This document shows positions 1-58,900 of a stretch of 64,000 bases of DNA, one piece after another. Both the position numbers and the translations under genes were made by a program. The DNA comes from Ptychodera flava (Eukaryota > Hemichordata > Enteropneusta > Ptychoderidae). The stretch covers positions 5,263,501 to 5,327,500 of the forward strand of contig NC_091935.1 in assembly GCF_041260155.1 (NCBI RefSeq), written 5' to 3'. The notes under the pieces were generated by a model, which was not told the DNA's origin, made no database searches, and was given only the letters and a program-made list of their open reading frames with translations. Each line of letters starts with the position of its first letter. Within the stretch, counting starts at the first letter, position 1.

Positions 1-85
<85 letters not shown>
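1..85. repeat. (TA)n microsatellite
   Basis: Pure TA dinucleotide from the window edge to 85; it probably continues upstream. Confidence 0.97.
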
Positions 86-88
<3 letters not shown>

Positions 89-98
89 GTAGCATCTC

Positions 99-520
99 GT
101 GGGTCAACCCCCTTTCAGCAAGAACGTGGAAAATAATATCTGCAATAAATTTCTTCAACTTGTTGACAAAAACTTCCCAAAGGGGTCTAAGCTTCATAAG
201 ATATTCAATAGAAACACAATTAAAGTTAGTTACAGTTGTATGAAGAATATGGCTGGTATAATCAAATCACATAAAAAGAGAGTAATTACCGGGGCCAGCG
301 ACCTGATCGACCAGCTGATTGTAATTGCCGGGACATTTCTACATGCCAATCAGCTGGTCCATCTTTACGCTGATCTCCGATGATTATACTAGTAATATTC
401 TTCGCACAGCTGTAACTCACTTTCATTGTGTTCCTATTGAAAATCTTGTCAACTTTAGACCCATTTGGAAAGTGTTTGACATAAAGTTGAAGAAAGTTCT
501 TGTCGATATTAGTTTCCATG
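99..520. mobile_element. Inverted pair of Penelope-like element fragments
   Basis: The + strand (about 104-275) encodes PPFSKNVENNICNKFLQL and KIFNRNTIKVSYSCMKN; the - strand (about 519-375) encodes a near copy, NFLQLYVKHFPNGSK then KIFNRNTMKVSYSC. This peptide is characteristic of the region just after the reverse transcriptase of Penelope-like elements. The two copies point towards each other around a spacer of about 100 bp and are clearly diverged. Both are short and non-functional. Confidence 0.68.
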
Positions 521-736
521 TTCTTGCTGTGGCCAACTCGAAGTCTTTAAAGAGAAATTCTTATCAGATGATAATGACTGTCAGAATCAGAATTTTATGC
601 TTGACTTTCGAGGGTATGTGAAGTACAAGTAAACATCTTGAGTCATCTTAGCAGTCCATGAAAGTTTATTACGATAAAAATACCTCTAAACGGAAGTTCT
701 AACCTACCTCGTTTACAGGTTATTGCTCTTTTACAG

Positions 737-916
737 GTTCCTGGAAAACCATTCTATGCCCATTACTTTGGTCCTTATCTCATTGACGAGAAATTAAGCG
801 ATCTTAGTTTCATATTTATAACTCTTGACAGGCTTAAACCAATACCATTATGCCACATAAATATGCTTAAACTTATTATAGATACATTCAACAATAATAT
901 TACAGTATCACAATCT
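737..916 (+). CDS. Possible upstream exon of the receptor kinase
   Basis: A 180-bp open block lies between a good acceptor (ttttacag) and a strong donor (gtaagtg). It encodes 60 residues beginning VPGKPFYAHYFGPYL and is open in only one of its three frames. It ends in phase 0, whereas the next recognised exon (1719) needs phase 1. Either an exon between them was missed or this block belongs elsewhere. No domain recognised. Confidence 0.4.
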
Positions 917-1212
917 GTAAGTGTAGATATTTCAAACATCATGATGGTACTTTAGTAATAGTGAAACTTATTTGAGTAAAGATACTTTACATTCAAAGTT
1001 TGGATCAGTCAAACTCCAAAATTCAGAACCCTAGAAGATCTTGGGACTTAGTGGGCGTATTCCAGCCTTCACAATGACAACAAGTGAAAAAACTGATCAA
1101 TGACTATGAACAACTGTTCCAAGATGTTCCAATGAGGACAAACATCATGTATCATAATGATGATGATTTCAGTAAATGTAAGCCTGTGAAATAACATCAA
1201 ATGATCAAACCA

Positions 1213-1378
1213 AGGTAGGTAGGTAGGTAGGTAGATGGTTAGGTAGGTAGGTAGGTAGGTAGGTAGGTAGATGGTTAGGTAGGTAGGTAGGTAGGTAGGT
1301 AGGTAGGTAGGTACAGAGGGAAACAGAGACAGACCAACAGACAGACAGACAGGCAGGCAGGCAGACAGACAGACAGAT

Positions 1379-1410
<32 letters not shown>

Positions 1411-1435
1411 ATACACATAGGGAAGACAGACAGAC

Positions 1436-1485
<50 letters not shown>

Positions 1486-1508
1486 GTAGATAGACAGATA
1501 GATAAATA
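1213..1508. repeat. Compound (GGTA)n-(GACA)n-(GATA)n microsatellite
   Basis: Three tetranucleotide tracts in succession, GGTA to about 1316, GACA/GGCA to about 1430, GATA to about 1505. The long open frames here are low-complexity artefacts. Confidence 0.95.
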
Positions 1509-1718
1509 GAAAATTTATAATGCTGCAGTGGAAGCAATTTTAAATTGGTAGAAGTTCCGCGTAATTAATCAAGTCAAGACACTTTATCGCTTAATAAACA
1601 TAATAGAACATGATAAATGATGTCATGTCAACAAAGCCATAATGTCTATTCAACTATGAAATTGAAACTCACCAATACAACCTGTAAAATAAAATAACCT
1701 GCCTTTTAATTCATTCAG

Positions 1719-36865
<35,147 letters not shown>

Positions 36866-36989
36866 GGTGATTGTCGGAAACCGTAAACTTCAGAGCCGTT
36901 CTCCAAAGTTAGAAAAATGGAGCTCCAATACATTAAACCTCTATATTGCAAAATATTAACATTTAATTATTAACATATTTTTGATTACC

Positions 36990-36990
<1 letters not shown>

Positions 36991-37020
<30 letters not shown>

Positions 37021-37652
37021 TGTATGTATGTATGTATGTATGTATGTATGTATGTATGTATGTATGTATGTATGTATGTATGTATGTATGTATGTATGTA
37101 TGTATGTATGTATGTATGTATGTATGTATGTATGTATGTATGTATGTATGTATGTATGTATGTATGTATGTATGTATGTATGTATGTATGTATGTATGTA
37201 TGTATGTATGTATGTATGTATGTATGTATGTATGTGTGTAAGTATGTATGTATGTATGTGTGTGTATGTGTGTGTATGGATCTATGTATGGATCTGTGTA
37301 TGTATGGATGGATGGATGGACGGATGGATGGGTGTGTGTGTGTGTGTGTGTGTATGTATGTGTGTATGTGTGTGTATGTGTGTATGTATGTGTGTTTGTA
37401 GGTAGGTAGGTAGGTGGGTAGGTAGGCAGGCAGGTGGGTAGGTAGGTAGGCAGGTGGGTAGGTAGGTAGGCAGGCAGGCAGGTAGGTAGGTAGGTAGGTA
37501 GGTAGGTAGGTAGGTAGGTAGGTAGGTAGGTAGGTAGGTAGGTAGGTAGGTAGGTAGGTAGGTAGGTAGGTAGGTAGGTAGGTAGGTAGGTAGGTAGGCA
37601 GGTAGGTAGGTAGGTAGGTAGGCAGGTAGGTAGGTAGGCAGGCAGGTAGGCA
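36991..37652. repeat. (TATG)n then (GGTA)n microsatellite
   Basis: Nearly pure TATG from 36991 to about 37237, a mixed TGTG/GGAT stretch, then (GGTA)n with GGCA variants from 37399 to 37652. It starts about 125 bp after the receptor kinase stop. Confidence 0.96.
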
Positions 37653-39881
37653 GATATAACTAATGTACTCTGTGTATATTTGAGTATGCGTGTGTGCGCG
37701 CAAGTATGTAGGCAGTTAAGTATGATGATCTTGTATCTAAAAATGCAATTTTATATCTTACATGCAGGTATATTTAACCTTTCTTAATTTGAAGCAAGAA
37801 ATAAATGTCAATAATCTTATTTATCATCAAATGTAATGTGACAATATGAATTTCTGCCATGTTGGGAATTCACTTACATGGTGTATGTATATTGAGTATT
37901 TTGATTGAGTACACTTGATAATTTCTATTAAAATTAATGTCAAAGACTTTATCTTTTATTTTCACAATATTTCTCTGTATTTTCGTAATTTAGTTAAAAA
38001 TTCATGATTCAAGCTAAAACATTACACAGTGTTTAATTGTTCTAGATTTGGTATGTATTGTATTTTTTTGCTAAACCAGGCCGTGTCATTAGAAATATGA
38101 AGCTCAAAATAATGTCACAGTGGCAATAATCTGATTTAATGTCAAGTCTGATGTTAATGTACAAGTTTTTGCTACGCTGGGAATTTTGTATGATTATGTT
38201 AGATTGTTTTGAGTTCTTGATCTTTTACTATGTAAAAGTGTTCGTATTAAAAATTTTGTATTTTGTTATTTTAGCAATATATGGCCATGGGAACAACTTA
38301 CAGCGTAATTTGTGTGCTTCGAATGAGTATTTAGACTATTCAGACAATTCTATAGCAACCGAAAGGGCTAGGAAACAAACGTATGCTGTTAGCCAAATGC
38401 GGCCATCAAATGTTTCTCTATTATATAAACAACATAGCCCATTAATCCATTTTTCTCGTCGCAAAAATAAAGGGATTTCTCTGCTATCACAGTAACTTTC
38501 TGTTTTCGAAGACACGGCCAACTCTGTCTACGTTAGTTTTTCTCTAGCATTACGGGAATACGCTGACGGCTTGTCCAGGTAACACATGTTGTCCGAACTG
38601 TTAGCCTACTCGGCAGGGCAATAGGTCCAAAAGCTGTAACTTTTAACTGTTATTGTATAGTTGTTTCTTAGCATGCATCAGTGCCGAAATGGTGTATCCC
38701 ATTTGACCCTAGCTTTCTGAAGCAAAACAGCTTATGGATGAGACTTGTCCTCACGTCATATCACAGGGCACTAGCAGGAAGACACTGTCGTCAGAAAGTT
38801 ATACGTCATCTAGGGCCTACTAGTGCCGGGAACTTCTTTGTCATCGAGTGGCAGGTCATAAGCGCGTTTTAATCTTTTTGTAAGCTTTGCAACTCGTGTA
38901 TTCATTGACATTTCACTTTTTGCTTTTTTCGCATCGTTATGTGATCTATGCCTTTTAACACGATGTATATATATACCTAATTATTGTCGAATAATCAATA
39001 TAGGAGTACCGAACCCAGAGTACCAGTTCGTCTGTGTTCTTCCCTCGACCACTACAATTTCCCTTCGCGACAAAGAATTGTAACGCCACATTAAAACAAA
39101 AAGATCTGAACATTTGGGATCTTGTAAAACACACAATGCATGCCTTACATTCGGGCAAAAATGCCCATTTTATATTCCACCGTGGCAGTGAGTTACCCTC
39201 GACCTGCGAGTAACGAGAAATCATGAATCTACTCTGTAGTAGGTTCATGGTGCACTGTATTTCGCTATACAACAGGGACTAATGCCGGGTAACGTGAATA
39301 CAGAAACGATGGAATATGACACACACTGTTGGCTCCTTTCAGTCTTGCCTACTGCCCTCCCCTGTCTGATTATCTGACGCCTTTCGACAAAAGGAAGTAT
39401 TGGAAATGCCAAATATAAACTACAAAGCATCATTGACGTCATAAAGTCACGCAACAACAAGCTGTTCAGTTATACAAATTCGTTCCTATGTAGTGAGAAG
39501 CGAGCCAATAATAAGATGTAGCGTTTATGTCTAAAGCTAAACGAAGGTCCGTAGAGTGTGTCTCGCTTTGAGAGTACTTTTTTCAGGGTCAAAGGAATGA
39601 GTTATATTGCTAAAAGCACAAGCTACGCTGGCTTACGCATGAATGTAAGCACTTCAACCTCGAAATTTCTTGGGGTAAGTCACCTGTGACGCTGGTGTGG
39701 TGAAGATTAGAAACAAGGATTTTTACACAGTAATGAGGCAAATCAAGTTAAGACAAAAATACATTTCGAGCAACAAAAGCTCGTTGTTGAATGTTCTTTT
39801 CAAAACTGTTACAGAGAAGAAATTGTATGCTCTTTTTCTTGAGCAATTACCAAAAGTGCGTTCCCATAAGAGATCCACATA
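37653..39881. other. Intergenic, nothing recognised
   Basis: Sequence between the receptor kinase and the MITE copies. An AATAAA near 37800 is the only transcript-related signal and is far from the stop codon. No exon supported. Confidence 0.45.
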
Positions 39882-40091
39882 ACACGATTGGAACTAATTT
39901 TGGATAATTGGATCTTCATATTTTTCAAGTTTCTCAAAATTGTTAGGTGCCCTATAGCTGAATCTGGCAATATTACAAACTACTCATAAAAACATGTAAT
40001 TAACTTAAAAAGAAAAGCAGATGAGCTTACATTTGCAGATCAAACTGACATTACTTCACCATCCAATTATCCAAAATTTGTTCCTATCTAG
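39882..40091. mobile_element. 210-bp MITE, copy B
   Basis: Starts ACACGATTGGAACTAATTTT and shares the interior ttctcaaaattgttaggtgc with copies A and C. The right end is worn (cctatctagt). ACATA is repeated on both sides. Confidence 0.72.
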
Positions 40092-40882
40092 TTACATAAA
40101 ATTCCAACAGTTTATATATACGATTACTTGCTATTTATATATATATACGATTACTTACAAGGAGAATTCCCTAAAACTAAGATACTAAAAACTACGATAG
40201 TAATTTGATTTTTTTATCCAGGCCACCAGTTTATAGCACTTCGAGCGTGAATGTATCCACAGTCCCTCCATCATGACTATGGTTTATCGTATCAATCATC
40301 AGCTCTTCCACGCCGAGAATTTATCACATTGCGCCATCAACGTTAAAAGACACAGGGAAGTAGGCAGCCTGCAATCCATTAACGATATGAGAAGAACATT
40401 TACTCAAGGCGAGCTATATGAAGTACTCTAGATTGTGTGGACGACAGTGGTTTACACCATTGCTTCGCTCAAAAGGCTAGTGTTATGCTGAGTACGATAG
40501 GTCCATATAATAAATCGTCATATCAAAACCTGGAGTTCTTCAAACACCTGCAAACAGTAAACCATAGACATATGCTACATGTAATTCTGTGAATACGACC
40601 TCCACTGATTAGAAAGAAATTAAACATTACTTTGTTTACTTGTAAAATATGATGCCAATAAAAGTGCTCTGTCTTTCAGACATGTACTGGGCAAATAGCT
40701 ATATTTTGGAATGAAGCACATCAAAGTCATGTTCACTGTTTGTCATTTAACTAGCTTTCGGCGACCATCATTTCGAAAGTTCTGGAACAAGAAGCAGTTC
40801 ACCTTTCCATTTATATTGCAAAGTTCTCCTTTGCTTTTTTCCAAAGAATGGATAAAGTCGGCACAATTTTTTAAAAGTATGA

Positions 40883-41091
40883 ACACGATTGGAACTAATT
40901 TGGGATAATTGGATCTTCATATTTTTCAAATTTCTCAAAAGTGTTAGGTGCCCTATAGCTGAATGTTGCAATAATACAAATTATTCATAAAAAAATGTGT
41001 AACTTAAAAGAAAAATGATATGAGGTCATATTTTCAGATTAAATGGACATCACCTCACCACCCAATCATCCAAAATTAGTTCCAATCGTGC
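40883..41091. mobile_element. 210-bp MITE, copy C
   Basis: Left end ACACGATTGGAACTAATTTG, right end CAAAATTAGTTCCAATCGTG, well preserved. TATGA is repeated directly outside both ends. It lies only 0.8 kb from copy B in the same orientation. Confidence 0.8.
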
Positions 41092-51396
<10,305 letters not shown>

Positions 51397-51560
51397 TTCA
51401 TTTTGGTTAATCCTACGATCAATGGACCAGTCATTTTTACAGTGGTTTGCATCAAACTGTTGGCAATACGGGAACTTGACATGCTGTCTAAATTGGGGAG
51501 TTGCCAACACTGTCAGGCATTAATTATTGTCTAGGTACTAATAACAGTCTATGACAAAAA

Positions 51561-51566
51561 AATAAA
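51561..51566 (+). promoter_or_regulatory. Poly-A signal of the amylase gene
   Basis: A canonical AATAAA about 165 bp after the amylase stop codon, in an A-rich context. Confidence 0.55.
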
Positions 51567-52880
51567 CACCACAAAAGTTTACACATTGTCTGGATGGATG
51601 TCATGAACAGTCAAAACAACACCACACATCAACACAAATCCTGCTCAGAATGCATCATTTGCAAACCACTGTTTGAGCACATCTGGTGGTGTTGCTTTGA
51701 TAACATCAGACCTCCTTCAAGACGATGTTTCAACTTTCGCAAAGTTGATTGCTGTACGGTCAACTGAAACCATTGCTAGAGGGTAATTACTCCTGACGAT
51801 GTTGGCCAACTCCTCAATTTAGACAGTCTGTCTAGTTCACATATTGCCAACAGTTGAACACAAACCACTGTAATGACTTCTATGCCTTTTTCACTGTGAA
51901 AGATTTTCACTGTGAAAGATTTCCACTGTGTGAACTTTCAATTTTATCGTTTGGAAAAAATAATCAATAAAGATATGGTCACCGGGTGGTGATGTAATGA
52001 AATGCAGTCCAGTTGGTTTCACTTAGTAATTATTGAACACTGCAAATAGAAACTACACATATAATGATGCTATATATACAACTAATCTTGTCAAAGGTTC
52101 TGTATATATGATTGAAAGATCTAATTCACAATGGATAGGTGTGATATTTTTATTCAAGCAAACATCTGAATAAAATCGCCATTGTTTTTGTGAATGTATA
52201 CATGTACACTGCTTCATTTCAATCAGTCTGCATACACAAAACTATATCTCAAGACAATTTGCTGCCAAATGAATATCATGGCAGTGGTTTCACAGAAGTA
52301 AAAAAAGAACTACTGTACACACCCTCTCTTCGAAAATTCCACCTTGAATTTGGCAAGTTTTTGAAGCTCATCATGTTGTGGACTTATGAGTGTCTTCGCG
52401 TGAATACAGTAGTGGTCATATGAGACACAAAATAAATCTTAAGTCAATTTTCTGCCAAACTGGCCTTCTTAATGTTGACTACTTTCTGCTGATATGTGGT
52501 ACTGGCCATGCTCAACATTGGTACATTCAGTTTTATAAATATTCCCTGTAAAAGTGAAATGATGCCGATGGAATTTTCTGTGACATGAAATTTCTAGACT
52601 CAAGCAATCATGAAAAGTTGCCTGATCATTGTACTAAAGTAATCACTATCCATAGATGTCATAATATGCAGGATTTCAACACTTTGGTTATGTATTCCTG
52701 AAATATCACTGAAGAAAGAAACATTCTCCTTTATACTGCTGCCAAATAAATCTCTCATCTTTACAACTGCTTCATTGTAAAGCTAAAAAATACTTAGGCA
52801 TCTTCATTAGTCTTTATGCTCTGAAGCACTGGTTGATTTGAATTTGAATTTGAATTTGGATTTGAATTTAGAAAGACCAA

Positions 52881-52969
52881 CTAGAAATACTTCTGCAATG
52901 ATTCTCCGAATGTTTTTCCTATTTCTTCCATGACAATGCGACACTGTTTCTCAACTTCTTCATTCTCAT
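52881..52969 (-). CDS. HEATR1: HEATR1 last exon
   Basis: A short last coding exon, phase 1 in, coding DENEEVEKQCRIVMEEIG to ESLQKYF and TAG at 52883-52881. Acceptor gatttcacag. It matches the vertebrate terminus, which ends in a similar SYF/KYF. Just downstream (52838-52870) is a short TTGAAT-type hexamer repeat in the 3' UTR. Confidence 0.93.
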
Positions 52970-55900
52970 CTGTGAAATCAAAAGATTGAGATTTGTTACC
53001 AACAAATTGTTGGAGACAAAAGTCGACTGAGATGGATACGGCAGCTGATGAACTTTAGTCTCCTCCGGCTCTTGAAGTGACCAAACTGGTTTTTGAATAG
53101 CATGGTTTATTTGAAACGAGGAGACAGATACAAGGTCATTCTAGAATGGATGATGCCATGTGGCACTGCACCATGGTGGAGCTGTCTCGCATCAAACACT
53201 GAATGTTGTCTACCTCACATGGCAATAATGAAACAATTTTCGCAATGTCTGAATTCCCAAATCATTAACAACGTACAGGATTTTAAATTAATGTACTCCT
53301 TGTGTTCGAAACCAGATGCATTCCTTTGTTAATCATCAAAACAAAATTATGGTGATTTTGTTGCACCACACTTTTCAGAGACAGACTTTTGATTGTTGGT
53401 TGAAATACATGAACCAAAGTCCTTCAGTCACTGTGACTGAATAATGAGGTTTCAGACAGCAGTGTTTCATATCTGTAGTCATGCCATTTAGGTCTGACCT
53501 CAACTCAGTACCTCTTAGTCAAGCTCAATGTCATGAAGAATCATTGGGCAGCAATACATAAAATTGGTCAATCAGAGGTATTTTCAGTTCATGTCAAGTT
53601 GAAATGGAAAAGTATACTTTCAGCTTTTGGATGTTTGGAAGTTGGTTCTTTGCAGTGGCCAGCGAGATTTTTACTTTGAAAAAAAGTTTCTGGTGATCTT
53701 CACAGACCACCACACTAAAATGTAAATTTCAAACCCTGACGCACATATAATTGTTAAGAAAGCTAGAAATGTAGTGTGGCAGTACAAGGGCATAATGTGA
53801 TCAGATTTTACTGATATGTTAACCACTGGAATGGTAAGAACTTGAGGCCATGAAAAATACTGCCAGTCCCACACCTTGGCCCACTGGATGTCAACTCCTT
53901 CAGATATGCAATTCTCTTATGAGTCACTGAATCAATTTCAATTTGAAAAGGCCCCTGGTTTTGCGTGTTTTCCTTTGCCATGTAATAACCACAATGAATG
54001 ACTATTTCAATAAAATCAAATTGACAAAAAATAATACCAAAGCCAGCAACTTTTTAAGGCTCTGGGAAGGGAAAACCTGACTGGCCCGGTGGAAGAACTG
54101 TGACCTGACTGAACTTTTGATGTCCAAACCCTACCTTCAAGCAATTCAGCCAGGAATGGAATGGTCTCTGGAACCAATATCTGAAAATCTTCCTTGAGTC
54201 TGTGGTGAATTTCTTGCAAGACTGTCAGTGCAGCAAACCTCACCTATACATTAACGAAATAAAAAGGAATTATCTTAACATTCAACGTTTAACGAGTGAA
54301 AGAAAGAATAGAGTTCCTCACACTGCTGTGAAGTCTTTGTTTTCCAGTAAAACAGCACAACTGCCACAATAGCATTACATTCCCATTAATGTACATAATT
54401 CAAAACTGTTCACACAAATATCAATATGTGGAAATAGCCATGTCATTTAAACCTCATTTCACAAACTGTTAACCTCTCCATATCTACTTCTTTCCAAAAA
54501 ACCAACAACATTGATATAAAATGTAATTGTGAAAAGACAGAGGCTCTGAGTATGGCTTCACTTTATGAATAACCAACCATATGTGTGTGTGGATACGTGT
54601 AACCTACCTTTGCGGAGTCGCTTCTTGTTTTCAACAGAACTTGGTAGTTTAGCGGTTTCCATGACGAATCATCACCGGCCGCAACAGCCAGCTGACCTAT
54701 ACACTGTGTCAAGTGAGATGCAATTCTTTCTTGGTAGGCCTCGGCTCCACCTTGCAAGTTTTCAATCTGGTCATCAGGGATAAAAAAATTTGCTTATAAA
54801 CATCATGGCATTGTAGTGAACACAGATGACACAGAGGAGATAGAAAGTACGTACCTACTTTTATGGACAGAAAATCATCCCAGCCCTCATACATGTACTG
54901 TGCCAACAAAAATTGACAACACCAAGCGCCTTGAAAAGCTATCAAAATGGCAGATATGTCAACCACCAGGCCCTCTCTCACTTACAAAAATGAAATCTTT
55001 CAGTACACATTATTTCATGACATATCCTTTAGTCAGCCTAGTGCGGAGCACATGCAACACCTATAACTACTTTGAGAGATTGCGTTGTTGAGACAGTGGC
55101 ACCTGAATATGGCATAGCACGCACAATGATGTCAACATACTCATTCTTTAGCACTCTAGCATCCCATTGAACGAATTATTTAATCTGTACATTTTGGGTC
55201 AAATTTATCAAACTCAGTTATCTTAGGACTGTCAGGTCTCTGTTAATTCAAACATGCAAGACCATACAATACATGTATCTGTACAAACAACAATTTTGTA
55301 TTTTTGGTATCTGAGAATTTCAGCGTGCACAACAGTCACATACCTGGTCAACAAGTGGTTTCATCAGACATTCAAACCGTTCCCTGTTTACAAAGCCTTC
55401 AGTATCATACAGGAAACACTTGTGGAGACAGTCAATAACATACTGCAATAGCAACACAGATTTCACTTCACTTGACTCGTCCTCTCCAAAGAACAACTCA
55501 TCTGTAAAGAAGAGCAAACATGGATCAAAGCGTCGCCTTGGATACAGCCAAGCAGCAAGCCTTTTTTTCAACTTTGTGCACATCAGTGTACTTCATTAAG
55601 TGCTCTCTTACAACTTGTGGCTGTCATCAAATATGTTTGCAAGTTTTTACCTCAACAATAGAAACTGTGGTGCAATATTTAAGTTCTTTTAGTATCCTCC
55701 CTAGCTGTTCAAATCTCTCTCATACTCCAATCCATGTGCCTGTATGTGCTCCAACTTTGACAGATGTTGGTACAATTTCTTCAAGAATTGAACTTTCTTC
55801 TTGAGGTGTAACACAGTTTAGAATGGTGAAAGGCATTTATCATAAATATTAGTTTTGTTAAGAAATACAGTATTGTCTGTGACACACACATAACTGCTAA

Positions 55901-58900
55901 CAAACTTTGGTCTGTTTAGCATCTTGCATTTATAGCTATATTTGATTGCTGGATCCACATCCATGCAAAGTGGCCTGTTTAAACACTACTGTAACTCTAC
56001 CCTATCAAAAAACAGTCCCATCCTATCATTTACCAAACTGATTAAATGCATGACTTTGGATTGATTTACAACATATAAACTACGTAACAACGGATGAGAG
56101 TGGAAAGTACAGCTTCAAACTCAGGAGACATCAAAATGTGTGCATCTTTCTTCTTGCTGGCTTTAATTTCATTGGTTCAATGTGGGATAACTGAATCTAG
56201 GCACATACACCTTCAGGCAAAATGCCTGTCAGGTAGAAATATCCACACTCTCAAACTTTAACATAGCTTTTTGGTCCACCACTTACAGGGCTCATTGTGG
56301 ATCTCATGGAGTAACTAGTTTTTAAAGGCTTACTTTTGTGAAAATTAAACATTTTATTTTTCCTCATACAATGAACACAGGGATAGCGGCCATTTCCAGT
56401 ATCGGTAAATATTTGGTAATTTGTTTCTCTAGTACAAAAAATTTTCAATTTGACCCTTATTCTGTTTTTATTTCTCTGTTTCCAGGAAAACACCGATATT
56501 ATTTACAAAAAATCGCAGCAAAGATTATTTCTGCTAAGGAAGCTGAAAAGCTTCAATGTCAGTCAATGTATACTTGAACGAGTTTACAGAAGTCTAATAG
56601 AAAGTGTGATAAGCTTTAACATCGTAACGTGGTATGGAAATCTCACTATAAGAAATAAGCTTAAACCTTAGTAGTGTAATCAATACGGCAAGCAAAGTTA
56701 TAGGAACACAGCAAATTCCCTTATCAGTTTTATATCACAATTCCATGAATAGAAAAACACGTTCAATTCTTAATGATAGCACATATCCACTTTATAGATT
56801 GTTTCAGAAACTTCCATCTGGGCGCAGATATCGAGTGCCTAGAGCTAGGAGAAATTTTTACAAACATTCTTTCATACTGTCAGCAGTATCTATTTTAAAC
56901 AACACAGAATGAGTTGAACTCAATTTGAAGTTTTTAACCACTTTTTTGTTCAAATCACTTTCATGTGCTGTTGATCAGCAGTGTCTTTGTAATTGTGTTT
57001 TTTTTCGCGTGCCATTTAACTTTTTGTATTTCAATATATTGTGACTGTGTATTATTACTGCGAGTGATAGAAAGACAATTTTCCATTTTTTGGACAATAA
57101 AGTTATTCTAATCTAATCTAATCTCATCTATTCTTGGTTTTGAAAGGGAATGATTTAAAGATTCCATACAAAAAGTGAGAGCAAATGTTCAGGTCTTTCA
57201 ATTTCGAGGCGCATACTACCTTACCAGTGTGAAAATACCATAAAATTCTTCACTAACGTGGCACTCCATTGAATGTTTATGGAGTGTCAGATCAATTTTC
57301 TAAAATACAACCCCATACAATTTCCTTCATTTACTTGCTTTAGATATACCTTCTATAAAGATACATTATGGACTTAACAAAAAAGAAAGACAGCCAATAA
57401 TCTATATAACATTAGACACAAAATCTACTGAAAAGTGACAACACTAGAATACAAATTCTCGTGTTCAATAAAACTTTCTGACCTGTTTTTGAGGTATTGT
57501 TTTCATCTAGCAAACTGGCAGAATGTTTGATGATGTGTCCCGCAAAGAGAGTGAACAGCCCTTTCAGTCTATCTGCAATGTTGTCCGTCAGCCTGTAGAA
57601 TGTAAGCAGTCTGTCCTTGGCTGTGTCGGTGTGGGTGGCCCAGTCATACAGCTGAGAATATGGAATAAATGATTTCGAATGCATGAGACAAAACTAGTGA
57701 AAGCTTGTCAGTAATTTAAAATACATATGCCAGTAGTTGACTTCTAAGTCAAAGTGTGGAAAAATTTGAAGAAAATAATCAAGTAACAAACTTTACACCA
57801 TAGAAAATGTCCATGTTGTAATGTGATTATCTTTTTTTTACAAGATACATGAAAACCAGGGGTCTATCCCCCTCCCTCCAACCTCCCCACTGCTATATAC
57901 AAGACCTACATTTACTTTCCACTACCTTACATATGGAAAGGATTAATTTCAACATCCTGAATAATTCAATGTTCATGAATTATGACAAAAATCATACATG
58001 ATAACCATTGATAGACAATCTGTATATCTCTTAGAACTGTAAAGCAACTCAAACTGCTGAAATTGCCCAGATTAAGGCAAAAAAAGTTATGATACATTCA
58101 AACAATCTGTCTCTGCTTATGATCATAGGAGTTAGATGGGTTTGTTGTAAATTCAAGAGCAATGGATGTTCTACAGGTAAGGCTTGGCAGCCACAGCATC
58201 ATTGATATCAGCAGTGTTTTCTCCAGGTGCAATTGTGTAAATCCCTGTACCTTATCAACCCCCCCCCCTTCAATTAAACATAAATGCACATGTCGCCCTC
58301 TAACAATGAGGCTTAAGATTATGATTTACACAGAGAATTTGTAGCAGCATTTCACTTCATGACTACTGTCTATGATGTACCATAACATAGTTGATGTAAT
58401 CCACTATCTGTAGCCACAGTAAAGTGATACGAGCTTTCTTTCTCCTGCAGGAGACGATAAAGCTGAAAACGTCTTTTATTTGATATTTGATCAATGCTGT
58501 AACCTTAATATGCTAATACCTTGAACAAAACCTTATTTGCATAACTTGAATTGCATAATTTATTATAGTCCTCCTCAATATGAACCAACCCCCCCCCCCC
58601 CCCTTTCACTTTCCAAGCAGAGGGCATCCCCCACCCCCTTGTGAGAGAAATCTGGAGAAAACAATGAACAGAGAAAATGCTGTATGAAATCCAATTACTT
58701 TGTTAACCTACATGTATGCATATTGAGCTGGAGATAGAATGATTAAATGTGCAAGTTTTACACATGAGAATCCAAAGGAAACATTTTACTTCTACTCACC
58801 TTGAAAAACAATGGTTTAAATGTGGCCTCAGATGACTTAATGACAAGAGCTAAAAATGCCTGTATGACATCGCCTTCGATTGAAGATACCTCTTCGAAGC

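Noticed and set aside
36991..37703. 246-codon and other frames in the TATG/GGTA tract
   Set aside because: Low-complexity repeats only.
38139..38495. 118-codon frame downstream of the receptor kinase
   Set aside because: AT-rich, no domain, no splice or promoter support.
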